Source: Anniella stebbinsi
Lineage: Eukaryota > Chordata > Lepidosauria > Squamata > Anniellidae
Direction: 5' to 3'
Assembly: GCA_029215795.1 (NCBI GenBank)
Contig: JARDYH010000001.1
Location: 228,993,654-229,057,653 of the forward strand
DNA length: 64,000 nucleotides
The notes under the pieces were generated by a model. The model worked only from the letters and a program-made list of their open reading frames with translations. It did not search any database and was not told the origin of the DNA. Position numbers and translations under genes: made by a program. This document shows positions 35,321 through 46,505 of this stretch, in pieces. The number at the start of each line of letters is the position of its first letter. Positions within the stretch are counted from its first letter, which is position 1.

Positions 35321-35420
35321 AGCCTTCCCCGACCTAGTGCCCTCCATATGTGTTGGGTGGATGGGGATGCTGGGAGTTGTTGTCTAACACATCTGGAAGG
35401 TGCCAGGGTGGGAAAGGCTG
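35321..35420. mobile_element. small palindromic MITE (AGCCTTCCCC family)
   Basis: AGCCTTCCCCGACCTAGTGC at left is matched inversely by GGTGCCAGGGTGGGAAAGGCT at right, with TGTGTTGGGTGG and GTTGTTGTCTAACACA inside. About 100 bp. Confidence 0.75.
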
Positions 35421-36253
35421 ACCTAACCAGTTTCACTATATGCATTTGGGAGCAGATATCTCCATTCAGCTCAACAAGGAGCAAGTATATAGCCTTTGCA
35501 CAACTGCTCAGCAGATTCCACACCGTATTCTTCCTTCTAGGGACAGCAGTAATAGTAAACATTTCTTTAAAAATGGACAATGTGTTCTGTGTTTTGCAAT
35601 CCTTAGCTCATTTATCCAGACAAAAAATCCTGTGTGATTGGGTTTGCTGGAAGAGAGTGTCACTTCCAGGCGACTCAGGATGTTTGCCACTCAGTGTTAT
35701 TTTAGTTCCTCTTGGTTCTTTTGGTGGCCACTTGCTGACAGATGCCAGTTTTCTCCCTGAAATGCCCCTGACACATGGGAGGTTGTCAAAACAACATTTC
35801 TGGTAGTAGCTTCCATTCCCTTTACCCTCCCCCCCCAAATGCACCATATGCAGCCTTGCTCTGCAACATTCTGGGAGATTGAGGGGAATGGTGACTGCTC
35901 CCTTAAACTCTTGGGCTGACTCATTGTACACATAGAGATCCAATCTGCATGGCTCCTGTCCCTCAGAAAAGCCTTGAATGATGCTCACATGCATATGGGC
36001 CTCTGCATGGAGTGCTCACATCACATATTGCACAAGATGTGCGGTCCAGGGAAGTCAGGCCCACTCCTCCATAATGGGAACAGGATCATCTTTTGGGGAA
36101 ATTTAGTAACAATGCCAATACCCCCAACAGTGTACAATTGAGGTCCATGCATCTTTTCATATTTAGAGAACTAATAGTTTAATCGTTTTATGGAAAAGTG
36201 AAGCAGACCGAAGATGTGTACTTGGATGATGAAGATTTACATTCCTAGACATT
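35421..36253. other. no recognised feature
   Basis: The longest frame is a 128-codon minus-strand one (35608-35994) overlapped by a 152-codon plus-strand frame; neither shows a family motif. Confidence 0.5.
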
Positions 36254-36468
36254 GGCTGAATAGTCAACTGGGGGGGGGGGGGGGACAATCGTCAGTTGTA
36301 TTGACTATCATGTTGTCCGAATGCTGCCATAGTCAACTCAGCGCTGATCCTAATCCACACCACAGTTGATTATTTATTACCATGTTGTGTGGGGAGTACC
36401 CCCTAGATGAACAACTGTAAAGTTGATTATTACCCCACCATTGACTATCGTGTTGTCTGAATTCAGCC
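36254..36468 (-). mobile_element. TIR element X, copy 1
   Basis: About 215 bp matching 63640-63865 in reverse orientation. Right end CTGAATTCAGCC is intact; the left end (GGCTGAATAGTC) has lost part of the ~29-bp TIR. ATT flanks both sides. The interior holds GTTGACTATCATGTTGTCCG and CATGTTGTGTGGGGAGTACC. A poly-G tract is near 36270-36284. Confidence 0.85.
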
Positions 36469-36474
36469 ATTGTG

Positions 36475-37355
36475 GGAGTTTCGCTGAGGTTCAGTATGCA
36501 GCTGCTTCAGTGTAAAGACTTGTCAACATGGCAATTGATCAGGCTTTTTAAACTTAGTTCTGAATTACAAAGCGAACCAGGTTGCCTGATAAAATCTAAT
36601 TCACCAAGTTTATTGCTATCTTTACAGCTTACTTCTAAGTACTGTGCATTTCTGCTTGTCTGTTCTAATGCGAGCCATTTCCACATATAAATATCCATCT
36701 TCAGTTTAACAACATTGATGCCAAACCCAAATACTGTTGCTCTTGAAAAAAGATTGTTAAACTCTTGGGCTTAAACTTTCCTTTTTAGTACTATAAATAT
36801 TTGTGTGAGTGAAAGTAAGTGGGTTTAGTTTCCTGTCTCCCAGGCCTTGCTGTCTGACCTCACAACCAGTCCTAGGAAATATCAGACAGCCAAATCCTCA
36901 GAGGCAAAGTGCAAGATGGCCTCTCTGAGCTCTGTGCACTTTTCTGGCTGGGAGAGCAGATGGACAAGGAAAGGAGGTTGCCTGTAACGAATGCCTTTCT
37001 CTCAAACCCAACACAAACAGGTTAAATCAAAAGAAGCAGAATAAATGCTAAATTCCACATCGGGTGTCATCTTCACATTATAGAACAAAAGGCTCAGAAA
37101 GGGAACACAAGATTGATATCAGAGCATTAGACCTGATCTGGTCTGTGCTGCTCTGAAAGGATTTGATTTATATCAGAAGCTTCACAGATAATATTGCCGG
37201 GGAAAGATATGTAAATATAATTTACTCTTTTGTGATTGCAAAATACAAGTGAAAAGGAAAGCGGCACTTGCATGGCATTAATCTTGGTGAGAGGACAGTT
37301 TTGTGCAGTGTGACGCAATGTAAAGACTGAAATATTCATGTCACCCCATAAGATA
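36475..37355. other. unassigned, possible conserved noncoding part
   Basis: The part 37020-37345 is repeat-free and contains GATTTGATTTATATC, ATTAATCTTGG and TGTGACGCAATG motifs. No coding signature. Confidence 0.35.
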
Positions 37356-37358
37356 CAG

Positions 37359-37490
37359 CATTCCCCAACCTGGTGCCCGCCAAGTGTGTTAGACTATAAG
37401 TCCATCATCCTCAGCCAACATGACACTGACTAGTGATAATGGGAGAATAATTATCATATGGCTGAGGATGATAGGAATTTCTGTGGCACC
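37359..37490. mobile_element. decayed palindromic MITE (AGCCTTCCCC family)
   Basis: Left CATTCCCCAACCTGGTGCCC, then AGTCCATCATCCTCAGCCAA; right TGGCTGAGGATGATAGGAAT and GGCACCAGGTCAGGAA are inverse matches. It runs into a SINE at its right edge. Confidence 0.75.
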
Positions 37491-37497
37491 AGGTCAG

Positions 37498-37685
37498 GAA
37501 CATAGGAATCTGCCTAATATTGAGTCACACCGTTGGACCGTTGTCAACACTGACTGGCAGCAGCTCTCATGGTTTCAGATAGGAAGTGTTTTTTTTTTTT
37601 TTTGCTCTACCTGGAGATGCTGGGGATTAAACGTGGGATGTACTGCATGTGAAGGATGTGCTCTACCACTCCATCATGCTTTCCA
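37498..37685 (-). mobile_element. tRNA-Ala-related SINE, decayed copy
   Basis: GAACATAGGAATCTGCCTAA at left, ending with the degenerate inverse of a tRNA head (B box region GGGATTAAAC at 37623-37632; A box region about 37661-37676). A T-run interrupts it. Same family as 39465-39675. Confidence 0.75.
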
Positions 37686-37689
37686 GGAG

Positions 37690-38896
37690 AAATGAGAAAA
37701 TGACTCAGACCATATGCTGAAACGTTGTGCAAACCTCTTCGAGGTTGTGTTTTCTGTTATGGATTCCTTTCTATTTAGTACTTCTCTTTTTTTGAAATGT
37801 TAACATAAAGGCAAAATTTAATTAACAAATTCTCAAGGCAGGATTCCTTCCCCTAAAGTCAATAACCTGTGGCATGGGTCCTGATCAAAGAAAAGCTCCA
37901 TGGTGGCCTTTCTCTCATTCCATTTGTGTGTGGAAGGCAAGTCTGCCCTTTGCCCACATCTTAAGGGTATGTCTTATTCGGGCATCTTTTGAATTTTATT
38001 TTTTAAACCCAGACCCTAAAAAACTTGAAAGATCTGCCCCAATGTAACTTCCAAATGATTAGAAGCATTTCAGGGACAGGTAGCGTATTACCCCAAGCTA
38101 CCTCTTGTACTCAAAGAACGTACCAATTCACATGAACATCAGAGAGTAGTTCATTGGTCTCTGATATATAGCAAGTTCTGTGGACTCCAGTGTACATGTT
38201 ACATCACAGAGGTGGCTGAGGTTTGTGAGCTATTGGCTTACACATTATCTATTTTTCTAGAAGATGGCACGTAGGGCGGCCATCTGAAGAGGATATGGTT
38301 GGTCCCTGACTTATGTGCATGCAATAGAACTTGTGAATAGCCTCTACACATTATTATGTGAAACTATGTGCACATAGACTTGCCCATAAAAAGCAGGGGC
38401 CCAGCTTTTTGAATTTTCCTGAACATGTGAACAGAAGACATGATCTCCAACCCTCCTATGTTGAGTGAAAAAGGCTAATATGTTATTCACTTAAACAGAT
38501 GGGGTTGTAATCCAACAACAGCTGGAAGGCCACAGGTTCCCAAATATGTGATAAAAAACCATGTAGTTCTTGTACTTCAGCCATCATGTACTTTAAATAT
38601 TCCATACATTTAAAAACTCAAAAGTGACCTGGCACATGTTTTAATACAAATCGCAGAATCTCGGCAGAATCAGGCTCAGGCGGGCGGGGAAAACAGCATA
38701 GCCCAAGCAAAAGGTGAGGATAAGCAAGGTGTTAACAAGCCAAAAGAAATAAAAACAACCAATTCAACATCACACATTCAACACAGGTAATTCTTCGAAT
38801 TAGGTGTAATGACCCAACTCTAAAAAGTAGCACATGAAAAGCAGTGGCAAGCTGGACTAGAGGCCAAAGCAGTAGACATGGATGTAGGTGTTGGCG
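37690..38896. other. no recognised feature
   Basis: Only a short fragment similar to the AGCCTTCCCC-family MITE (about 38505-38545, GTAATCCAACAACAGCTGGA) is recognised. Confidence 0.45.
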
Positions 38897-38899
38897 TTA

Positions 38900-38937
<38 letters not shown>

Positions 38938-39420
38938 ATTACATTTTTATACTGCCCCATAGCCAAAGGTCTCCAGGCGGTTTACAAAAATGAAAAGATT
39001 GAACATTAAAAAGTCAATGTACAAAATTTAAAACCATAAAAACATAAAACAGCTGATATTTAAAACATTTTAAACTTTTCAGCCTGGCGACAAAGTCAGT
39101 TAAAACCTCAACTTAAGTTGTTAAAATGCCTGGGAGAAAATAAAAGTTTTGACCTGGCACCGAAAAGAAAACAGTGTTGGCGCCAGGTGGGCCTCATCAG
39201 GGAAATCATTCCATAATTGGGGGGCCACCACAGAGAAGGCCCTCTCCCTTGTTGCCATCCTCCGAGCTTCCCTCAGAGTAGGTACCTGGAGGAGGACCTT
39301 TGATGTTGAGCGTAGTGTATGGGTAGGTTCATGTCGGGAAAGGCGTTCCATCAGGTATTGTGGTCCCAAACCACGTAAGGCTTTATAGGATAAAACCAGC
39401 ACCTTGAATATCTGGGCTGA
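38897..39420 (-). mobile_element. L2-type LINE, 3' part with (ATG)n tail
   Basis: The minus strand reads the L2 ORF end almost intact: KVLVLSYKALRGLGPQYLME, EARRMATRERAFSVVAPQLW, then VKTFIFSQAF and stop. This is followed by the common 3' UTR and an (ATG)n tail at 38900-38935. It is the best preserved L2 protein segment in the window. 5'-truncated at about 39420. Confidence 0.92.
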
Positions 39421-39464
39421 AATTTCAAGGAAAAAAGGAGACAAAGCAAGAGATGGAGCCCATA

Positions 39465-39675
39465 GGAACATAGGAAGCTGCCTTATACCAAGCCAGACTA
39501 TTTGCCCATCTATCCTTATATTATCTACCCTGACTAACAGCAACCCTCTAGGGCCTCAGGCAGAGGTCTTTTCCATGCTCTGTTTCCTCACTCTTTTAAC
39601 TGGAGGTGCCAGGGATTGAACCTGGGACCTTCTGCATGCAAAGTATGTACTCTCCCCACTGAGCTATGGTTTCCT
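39465..39675 (-). mobile_element. tRNA-Ala-derived SINE
   Basis: On the minus strand the head reads CCATAGCTCAGTGGGGAGAG (A box, 39657-39667 on plus) and AGGTTCAATCCCTGGCACC (B box, 39612-39622), resembling tRNA-Ala. The body ends GGCAGCTTCCTATGTTCC near 39465. RNA polymerase III promoter boxes are recognisable but the copy has substitutions. A second copy is at 37498. Confidence 0.88.
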
Positions 39676-40066
39676 TCACAATCCTCTTCAATGCAGACAA
39701 GTATGTAGACCAAGATTCTAAAAACATTCTATTGCATGAAGTCCTGAAAGAAAGAGAAATTTATACTGAACAAAAGAGTGAGGCTCGGTCAGCCCAAATA
39801 TTTGAGGGAATCCAACAATACTCCTTGAAGATGGATGTTTTCCATGTTGCTGGAGCATTTGTCAATATGAGCAATTAAGAATCCTAGCCAATAAGAAGGG
39901 TTATATTTCAAGCTCTTCCCACGATCAAGTTGATCAATGTGATGGATCTCTCCAATACAATTATTGCAGAGATCTGCTTGGGATCTGTACAAAGGTCTGC
40001 AAAAATTAAGGAACATCTCCTACAAATTCTAAACATCTCCTCACAAGTTTGGGTGTAAGAATAATG
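39676..40066. other. no recognised feature
   Basis: No repeat or exon recognised; includes the left target octamer GAATAATG (40059-40066). Confidence 0.5.
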
Positions 40067-40484
40067 TAGGGTGACCAACTGTCAGGATTTCCCCGGATTT
40101 GTCCTGGTTTTTGTTCTCTTCTGGGTGTCAGGGGGGATTTTCTGTAAGTTTCTATAATGTCCTGGAAAGTCACGCTTTCCCTTTGAAGGCTGCATTAGCA
40201 TGGTGGGAGGGAATGACACACCTTCTGGAGGTGGGTCATTTCCCTCACACTGCTCCCATCAGAGCCATAAAGGGGAAGGCGTGTCATTCCCAGACATTAT
40301 AGAAAAGGCCCTGATTGGAGCAGTGGAGGGTGGGAATGACACACTTTCCCCTCCTCCACCCCATTTGGGGCCTTTAAGGTGGTGGAGGTGAATGACATGC
40401 ATCCCAGAGGCCCCTGAAAGCTGCTTTCCCACCCCCACCCCACTGGGTGTCCTCTTTTTTAGTTTCCCAAATGTGGTCACCCTA
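40067..40484. mobile_element. hAT-type MITE, TSD GAATAATG
   Basis: 418 bp with ends TAGGGTGACCAACTGTCAGG and ATGTGGTCACCCTA and exact octamers GAATAATG (40059-40066, 40485-40492). The interior has imperfect inverted copies of GGAATGACAC and TGGTGGGAGGGAATGAC. It shares the terminal decamer with 3992 and 20832 but little interior. No transposase. Confidence 0.93.
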
Positions 40485-41781
40485 GAATAATGTGAACCAT
40501 CTGCTACTAAGCATCTGGTCAATGTTGAACCAATTCCATGTCAGACAAGTGTACTGACTTCACATTTCCTTTCAAGCTATTAATGACAACATTTTATATT
40601 CATTAGAGACTTTTTTTGTTTCCAAAATTGTCTTTCTGAAAGATATTTTTAGAACTCCATTTGCCTAATGAGTAATCTTTTGGAATTGGTGTTGCATGAT
40701 CAATCCTAATTAGCTATTTTTGGATCTTTTCACACATCACTATTCTTGTCATTGCGAAGTGAACACTGCCATATAAAAAAGGCTATGAAGTGTTACTTTC
40801 AAACTGATCAGAATCACATGTCATCATTTCTTTGGCTGCACCATGTAAACTTGAACCAAATGGAGAAACATGACATCTTACTAAAGTCAATCACTTGCAA
40901 CCTTTTAAACCCAATTGTTTTCCATAATATCTTCCAAACTATGGTTTCAGCCTCATAAATCATATAGCTTCCAGTGGAGTACCAAGACATTATGAAATTA
41001 AGTTACACCAATGTTGCACACAGTAGCACTAGCATAATTAGCATAATTAAACAGTAGCATAAGCTTGGCTTCCATTATAAAATCCACTTTCCTTACATAA
41101 ATCCTCTTCGCAGCTACCCAAGGAAACTCTGGTGTTTCAGAGACAATTGGCAACATCTTTATACCCTAGTAGGAGCCTTCCTCAATGCTCCAGATTTTTG
41201 AATGACAACTCCCAGTATTCCTGACTATTGGCCATGCTAGCTGGGGCTGATAGCAATTGAAATCCAAAACATCTAGAAAGCATCACTGTGAGGAAGGCTG
41301 CCCTACCACATGTTTAGGTAATAAGGGAATAAAAGCTTCCCTTGTAGAGAAATAGCAGCTTTGGGAAAGGGATTTTCATTGGGGCTAAGGCACATGTTGA
41401 AAGGGCTAAAAAACAAACAAACCCAAAACCCTAGTACACACTGGGGGCCTAGTCCTGATGTTGGAGGAAGATGACAGAAGTGTTATTTTTCAAGTAAAAT
41501 CACACATTTAATCTATTGCCTAGTTTGGCCACACATTAGTCTGTAGTTGCAGGTTGCAGCAACTGATAACCAGTGTCAAGGTGAAAAATTACTTGGGAGA
41601 ATAAGGGTGAACATCATTCAAAGGCCTTTCATGTGCTTTTGATTTCCAAGATATAAGCTTAGAAACATGTTCTCACCCTTGCCCAATTGCACAGCAGAGA
41701 GACAGCATGTTCATATAATGTTTGCAGTTAATTACACTATTGCAGGCCCTCCTCTCCTGCTTACTTAGGCAGGATTTACAT
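40485..41781. other. unassigned, with a MITE at 41185-41300
   Basis: 41185-41300 is a palindromic MITE of the AGCCTTCCCC family (GCCTTCCTCAATGCTCCAG and its inverse GTGAGGAAGGC). The part 40560-40960 is repeat-free with CTAATTAGCTATTTTTGG and is a weak conserved-noncoding candidate. Confidence 0.45.
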
Positions 41782-42350
41782 TAGGGATGTGTATTGTATT
41801 GTTCCGATGTCCGATAATGATCCGATAATGGCTTTATCGGACATCCAATTAACGATAACGATACGATAAAATCCCTCCGATATTTATCAGATCCGATAAT
41901 TTTCAGTCCGATAATTATCGGATTGTATCAGATTATCGGACAGCCGTGTTTTGTTTTTTGGCGCCAAACGGACAGAGCTTGAAGGTGGAGTGTGTTTGGT
42001 TGAGACTGACAGATTCAGTGACCAATCGTGCTGCAAGGATTCTAGCAGGCTTCAACCTCAATGTTGGAGGAGGGCTGAGGATATCCCAGCATAAAACCCC
42101 CACCCTTGGGTTTCTAATTCTGTTGGGGAGTTAGGAGTGGAAGAAGCTGGGTGGATTTTGGAGGAGCTCTGTGTCTTATAGTTACTGCTGGATTGATTTT
42201 GGTGGCGATTGTTGGAGAGATCTATTTTCTACTATCATCTTTCTGTTTGTTTGGCTGATCGTTGCTTGTTGGTTTGATTGAAGGGTTAGGTTAGCGTGAG
42301 TGGGGGTAGCATGAATGAGTGAGTGTGTTGTTGTTCCCTTCCCTGTTTAA
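41782..42350 (+). mobile_element. 5' end of a hAT element, right end missing
   Basis: The first ~165 bases (TAGGGATGTGTATTGTATTG then many CCGATAAT/ATTATCGG blocks) match the left end of 61088-61950. After GGACAGCC the sequence is unrelated to the short elements. It includes GACCAATCG (42020, CCAAT-like) and GCATAAAACC (42090, TATA-like). No right terminus was found within the next kilobases, so this is either a truncated autonomous element or one whose other end was lost. No transposase frame is readable. Confidence 0.6.
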
Positions 42351-42359
42351 CTTTTATAA

Positions 42360-42395
<36 letters not shown>

Positions 42396-42422
42396 TTGTG
42401 TGTGTGTGTGTGTGTGTGTGTG
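42360..42422. repeat. (TTA)n followed by (GT)n
   Basis: TTA run 42360-42393 then GT run 42397-42422. Confidence 0.95.
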
Positions 42423-44424
42423 TTTTGCTTGCTTGCTTGATTGATTGATTGACTGTGAGTGTGCTGGTGTGTCCTGTAGCCTGCTACACAGGATGACACT
42501 ATACAATCAGTGGTCAAAGCAGCACACAAAGTCAAAAACTGTGGGCAAAGCATACATTTGAATTAATATTGATAGATATCAGTTAGGGCTTTATCCTTGC
42601 CATGTTTGAAGCAGATCTGTTCATCCGTTGATTTTTAGGAATTTTGTAAAGTTTGAGATTTTAACATTATTTTTTAATAATAATAATAATAATATCCTTC
42701 AAACTCAGATTGTCAAACCTCCTCTTTAGGGTATTGCACCTTGAGAATTTCCAGCCCTTGGCATCAAAGGAATCTCAAGTTTTTAGCTAAGAAGTGCTGG
42801 GCAAGCAGGGCACCTTTCCTGTTGCAGGTTTGGTGGGCAGTCGGGCACCTGGAACTCAGCAGAGGCAAGGCATCCACAGATCAAAATGTGGGAAAGGAGA
42901 AGTCAGTCAAAGTAGCCCACAGAGTAAAATGGAACAGGCCAGAGGCCTTTTTCTCAGAGTTCCACATCATGGGGATGAAGGGTCATCCTTAGAGAAAAAC
43001 TCTCATGACTAACAGTGATGTGTCAGTCGAAAGAGAGGATGTTGCGGATGTTGGAACCTGGCATGTCGTTGCTTTGCTTCGTTATCCCTTCCCTTCCACT
43101 TCACTTTGTTCACTTGTGAGCTAGGGACTGACTGCACTGCTGGCATGCAATGCAGAATGTTTGAAGTGCATGTCGGAGAAAATAGATAGATTTGTGGCTT
43201 GGGCTGGCTGGCATCTCTCTTAGAGACAGAGTTAGACTGAAGACACAACTCAGAGATAGCTGTAGCTGAACCCTACCTGGATAACTGTTGCACCAGAACT
43301 TGAGGGAAACTGCACTTTTGATATTTTGGAGTATTCTGTTAGCCAGCTTTGTAGCTTGAGTGCTATTTGATTTCCTTTTGAGGGGAAAAAAGAGTAGTAT
43401 AACACAGCTTCTTTTGTCCCCACCACGGCAGATTTTAAAGGCCTGTTGAATGAGTATCCAATTGTATAGAATTTTATAAACTAGACATGTCAAAGAGCTA
43501 CCTGTTTTTTCAGATTAAAAAAAAACCCACAGGTCAATAATACAAAATGGCAATACAAAAAGTGTGTGATGTCTTTTGTTTGAACAACTTCAGCCTGTAG
43601 TCAAAAGAGTACATAAACTCACAACTCCAGCTGGTGCAACTGAAATGCTTCAGTCACTATGGTGAGACCCATACAGTTTTCTTCTCTTGAGTTCAGTCAG
43701 AGTACTTCCACATAATATACACATCATATACTACACATCATATACTGCAGCTATGAGATAAGCAGAAAATGCTCACAGAAAGTTATGTATTTTTTTCTCA
43801 ATGAAATTTAACATTTGAATCAAGGCCTTTTACAATAATAAGAAAAAACCCAAATCTTTAGTGTAGAAAACAACAAACTCCTTTAAAAATATGGCTTTTT
43901 CTTCAGATTTCAAAGAGAACTAATGCAAGTAAGGGTGGATTCAGAATCCATATATCCATTTCCATAAGAAAGTGCAAAGCAAAGCAATGCCATTCAGTGG
44001 TACCAAAAGGATGCTAAGCCAGCAGTCAGATGATGAAACTAACAAAAGGTACTCGATCAAAGCTCTGCTTTCAAGAAGCAGTGATCCATCAGTCCTTGAA
44101 AATCCTGAGCAGTGTATAATTTCACAAAGAACATTTGGACGATCAATTTTCATTTCTATTGTTGCTCCAAGAGTCCTTACACAATGACTTGTTTACTACT
44201 AGGAGTATTTCATATTTAAACTGCACTTCTGTACAAACTCCAGACTCAGGGGCAGAAGTTGGTTTCCTGAGATCCACAACTTTCATTGTCTTCAAAAACA
44301 CAAGTCTCTAGACCTCACTGCTTTGAAGGAAGATATGAAAAAAGTTGGTGCAAAACTTCATAAAAGCTCACCAACCAACATAGACATTGCCCAGGGTTTC
44401 CAAACCTTTGTGCCAAGGACATAG
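42423..44424. other. no recognised feature
   Basis: No repeat signature found. A plus-strand frame 43972-44187 is hydrophilic but lacks an ATG at its start or clear splice sites, and is not called. Confidence 0.4.
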
Positions 44425-44505
44425 AACTCTAAGGATGCAACCCTTTGCATGCTTACTTGGGAGTAAGACAACTTGATCATAATGCGACTTATTTTTGAGT
44501 AGATC
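44425..44505. repeat. short dispersed repeat (AGTAAGTCC family)
   Basis: GGATGCAACCCTTTGCATGC then CTTACTTGGGAGTAAG, directly upstream of a CR1 copy. Confidence 0.6.
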
Positions 44506-44514
44506 ACAGGCTGA

Positions 44515-45083
44515 ATATGAGCCAACAGTGTGATGTGGCTGCAAAAATAGCAAATGCTATTTTGGGCTGCATTAATAAAAGTATAGATTCCAAAATACCT
44601 GAAGCACTGGTTAAGCCTCAACTTTAGTACTGCGTCCAGTTCTAGGCACCACACTTCAAGAAGGATGCAGACAACCTGGAGGGGATTCAGAGGAGGGCAG
44701 ATAGGATGATCAGGGGTCTGGAAATAAATCCCTATGAGGAGAGACTGAAAGAACTGGGCATGCTTAGCCTGGAGAAGAGAAGACTGAGGAGAGACATGAT
44801 AGCACTCTTCAAATACTTGAAAGGTTGTCACACAGGACACAGAATAATGGGCTCAAGTTACAGTAAACCAGATTCTGGCTGGACATCAGGAAAAACAACA
44901 GTACAACAACTGAACCAATTACCTAGGGAGGTCATGGGCTCTCCCACATTAGAGGCCTTCAAGATGCAGCTGGACAGCCATCTTTCATGTATGCTTTAAG
45001 GTGGATACCTGCACTGAGCAGGGGGTTGGACTTGATGGCCTTATAGGCCCCTTCCAACTCTACTATTCTATGATTCTGATTCT
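44515..45083 (+). mobile_element. CR1 LINE, 3' end
   Basis: 5'-truncated copy. A 97-codon frame (44706-44999) gives the classical CR1 C-terminus: NPYEERLKELGMLSLEKRRL, RRDMIALFKYLKG and LNQLPREVMGSPTLEAFKMQ. The 3' UTR has GGGGGTTGGACTTGATGGCC and ends with the CR1-type octamer repeat ATTCTATGATTCTGATTCTA. A stop lies in the upstream coding part. It is the clearest CR1 in the window. Confidence 0.95.
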
Positions 45084-45338
45084 ATACATAGGATTGCACT
45101 AAATTACTGATCTCTGCTTTCATAATACAAACCTCCACATCAGAACTTCAGTATTCCAGCATCTGCAAGAACCTAAATATTGTCACCAGAATCTTCTTGT
45201 ACAACATTTACTTTGAGAGCACGATTTAGATTTCATATTCCAGAATTTTATTTGACCGGGGATGGGGGTGTTCAGAGAGTGCACCTAACTCCAGTTTTCA
45301 AAAACACTGGCACCAATTTTCATATTCAGTACAAAGGA

Positions 45339-45339
45339 T

Positions 45340-45386
<47 letters not shown>

Positions 45387-45392
45387 GTATGT
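45339..45392. repeat. (AT)n-(GTAT)n microsatellite
   Basis: AT run 45339-45360 followed by GTAT repeats to 45392. Confidence 0.95.
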
Positions 45393-46095
45393 ATATACAT
45401 ATAATCATACACATCCATACATCCAAAGATAATTCATTTTTAAAATACAGCAAGAACAATTACTTTTAGGATAAAGAATGAAAAATTGCAATAGCCATTT
45501 TTTTAATTTGGAGGTATTAATATTCTATTCAGCCCCAGCATTCTTACTAAAAAGCATTTATAAATCTACACTGGCAAGGCTCAGAAGACATTAATCAAAA
45601 GGCACAAAGCAAAACCCATGGGAGTTAAGATAAATTTAAAAAGGCCTATATTTATGTGAAAAGAAAAATCCGTTTGTTTCTTTTAAACAACTGAACCATT
45701 TTTCCCCTTAGTGACTTTTTTCAAAATCCATTAACCAATATTTATGTTTGCTTCTTTCTCTTTTTTTAATCAAAAGGTTGGCAAAGGATTCTTTGGGACT
45801 GGGACACTTAAACTAAAAGCACTTTTTGCAATTTCTGCAAAGAAAAGAAGTGTGAACTACCAGAGCAGAAATAGCACTCTGTGCCTAACAAATAGGGAGA
45901 GATTGTATGGTTTATGGTTGATACCAGTACCTGACAAAACATACTAATGAGAAAATAGTATGGTATGTTTGAATATACTTCAATTGTCCCTACTTATTAA
46001 GGACTGTCACTGTTTTCTTGTCCCTCTCCCTATAAGTCACTGACCCCTATCTTGTCCTTTGAGTGATGCCTTATTAAAATTTTGTTAGTATCAAG
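45393..46095. other. no recognised feature
   Basis: AT-rich sequence without recognised repeats. Confidence 0.5.
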
Positions 46096-46505
46096 TTGCC
46101 AGGGATGTTGGAGAAACCAGCAGTGGAAATGCTCTTGGATTTCTATGAATCCAACCCAGAGATTCTGCAGTGGAACGGCTTTCCATGAGTTGCATGGATT
46201 CTGTGGACTTGCAGACTGGTTCTTTTACTTTCTTGAATTTTATGCAAATTCACTCATAGAAAAATATGTTAAAAAAACAAGAAAAGGGGAAAAAAAACAC
46301 TGGCTGAAAATGCAAGTTTCCCCCAAGGCTAAAGCATAAAAAACATGTGTTTGGGGTGGGATTTGCACATTTTCACAAGTATAAATTTGTGCAAATGTGG
46401 GGATTGGGGAAAATCCAGTACCATCAATGATCAGATGGCAGGATGAAAGGCACCTGATCATCTACAAAATGCAGATAGAACAGATTTTACAAAATCCCTC
46501 CCTCC
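46096..46505. mobile_element. MITE-like repeat Y, copy 1
   Basis: Begins CAGGGATGTTGGAGAAACC and ends GATTTTACAAAATCCCTCC; shares order of blocks (GATTTCTATGAATC, GCACCTGATCAT, AGAACAGATTTTA) with 60673-61040. No exact duplication identified. Confidence 0.5.

Noticed and set aside
35608..35994. 128-codon minus-strand open frame
   Set aside because: Overlaps a longer plus-strand frame and neither shows a recognisable signature.
39465..39675. Functional tRNA-Ala gene
   Set aside because: The tRNA-like head is part of a SINE with a long unrelated body; the acceptor stem and T-run terminator of a tRNA gene are not preserved.
43972..44187. Hydrophilic 71-codon plus-strand frame
   Set aside because: No ATG at the start, no convincing splice sites, no recognised relative; kept only as a note.
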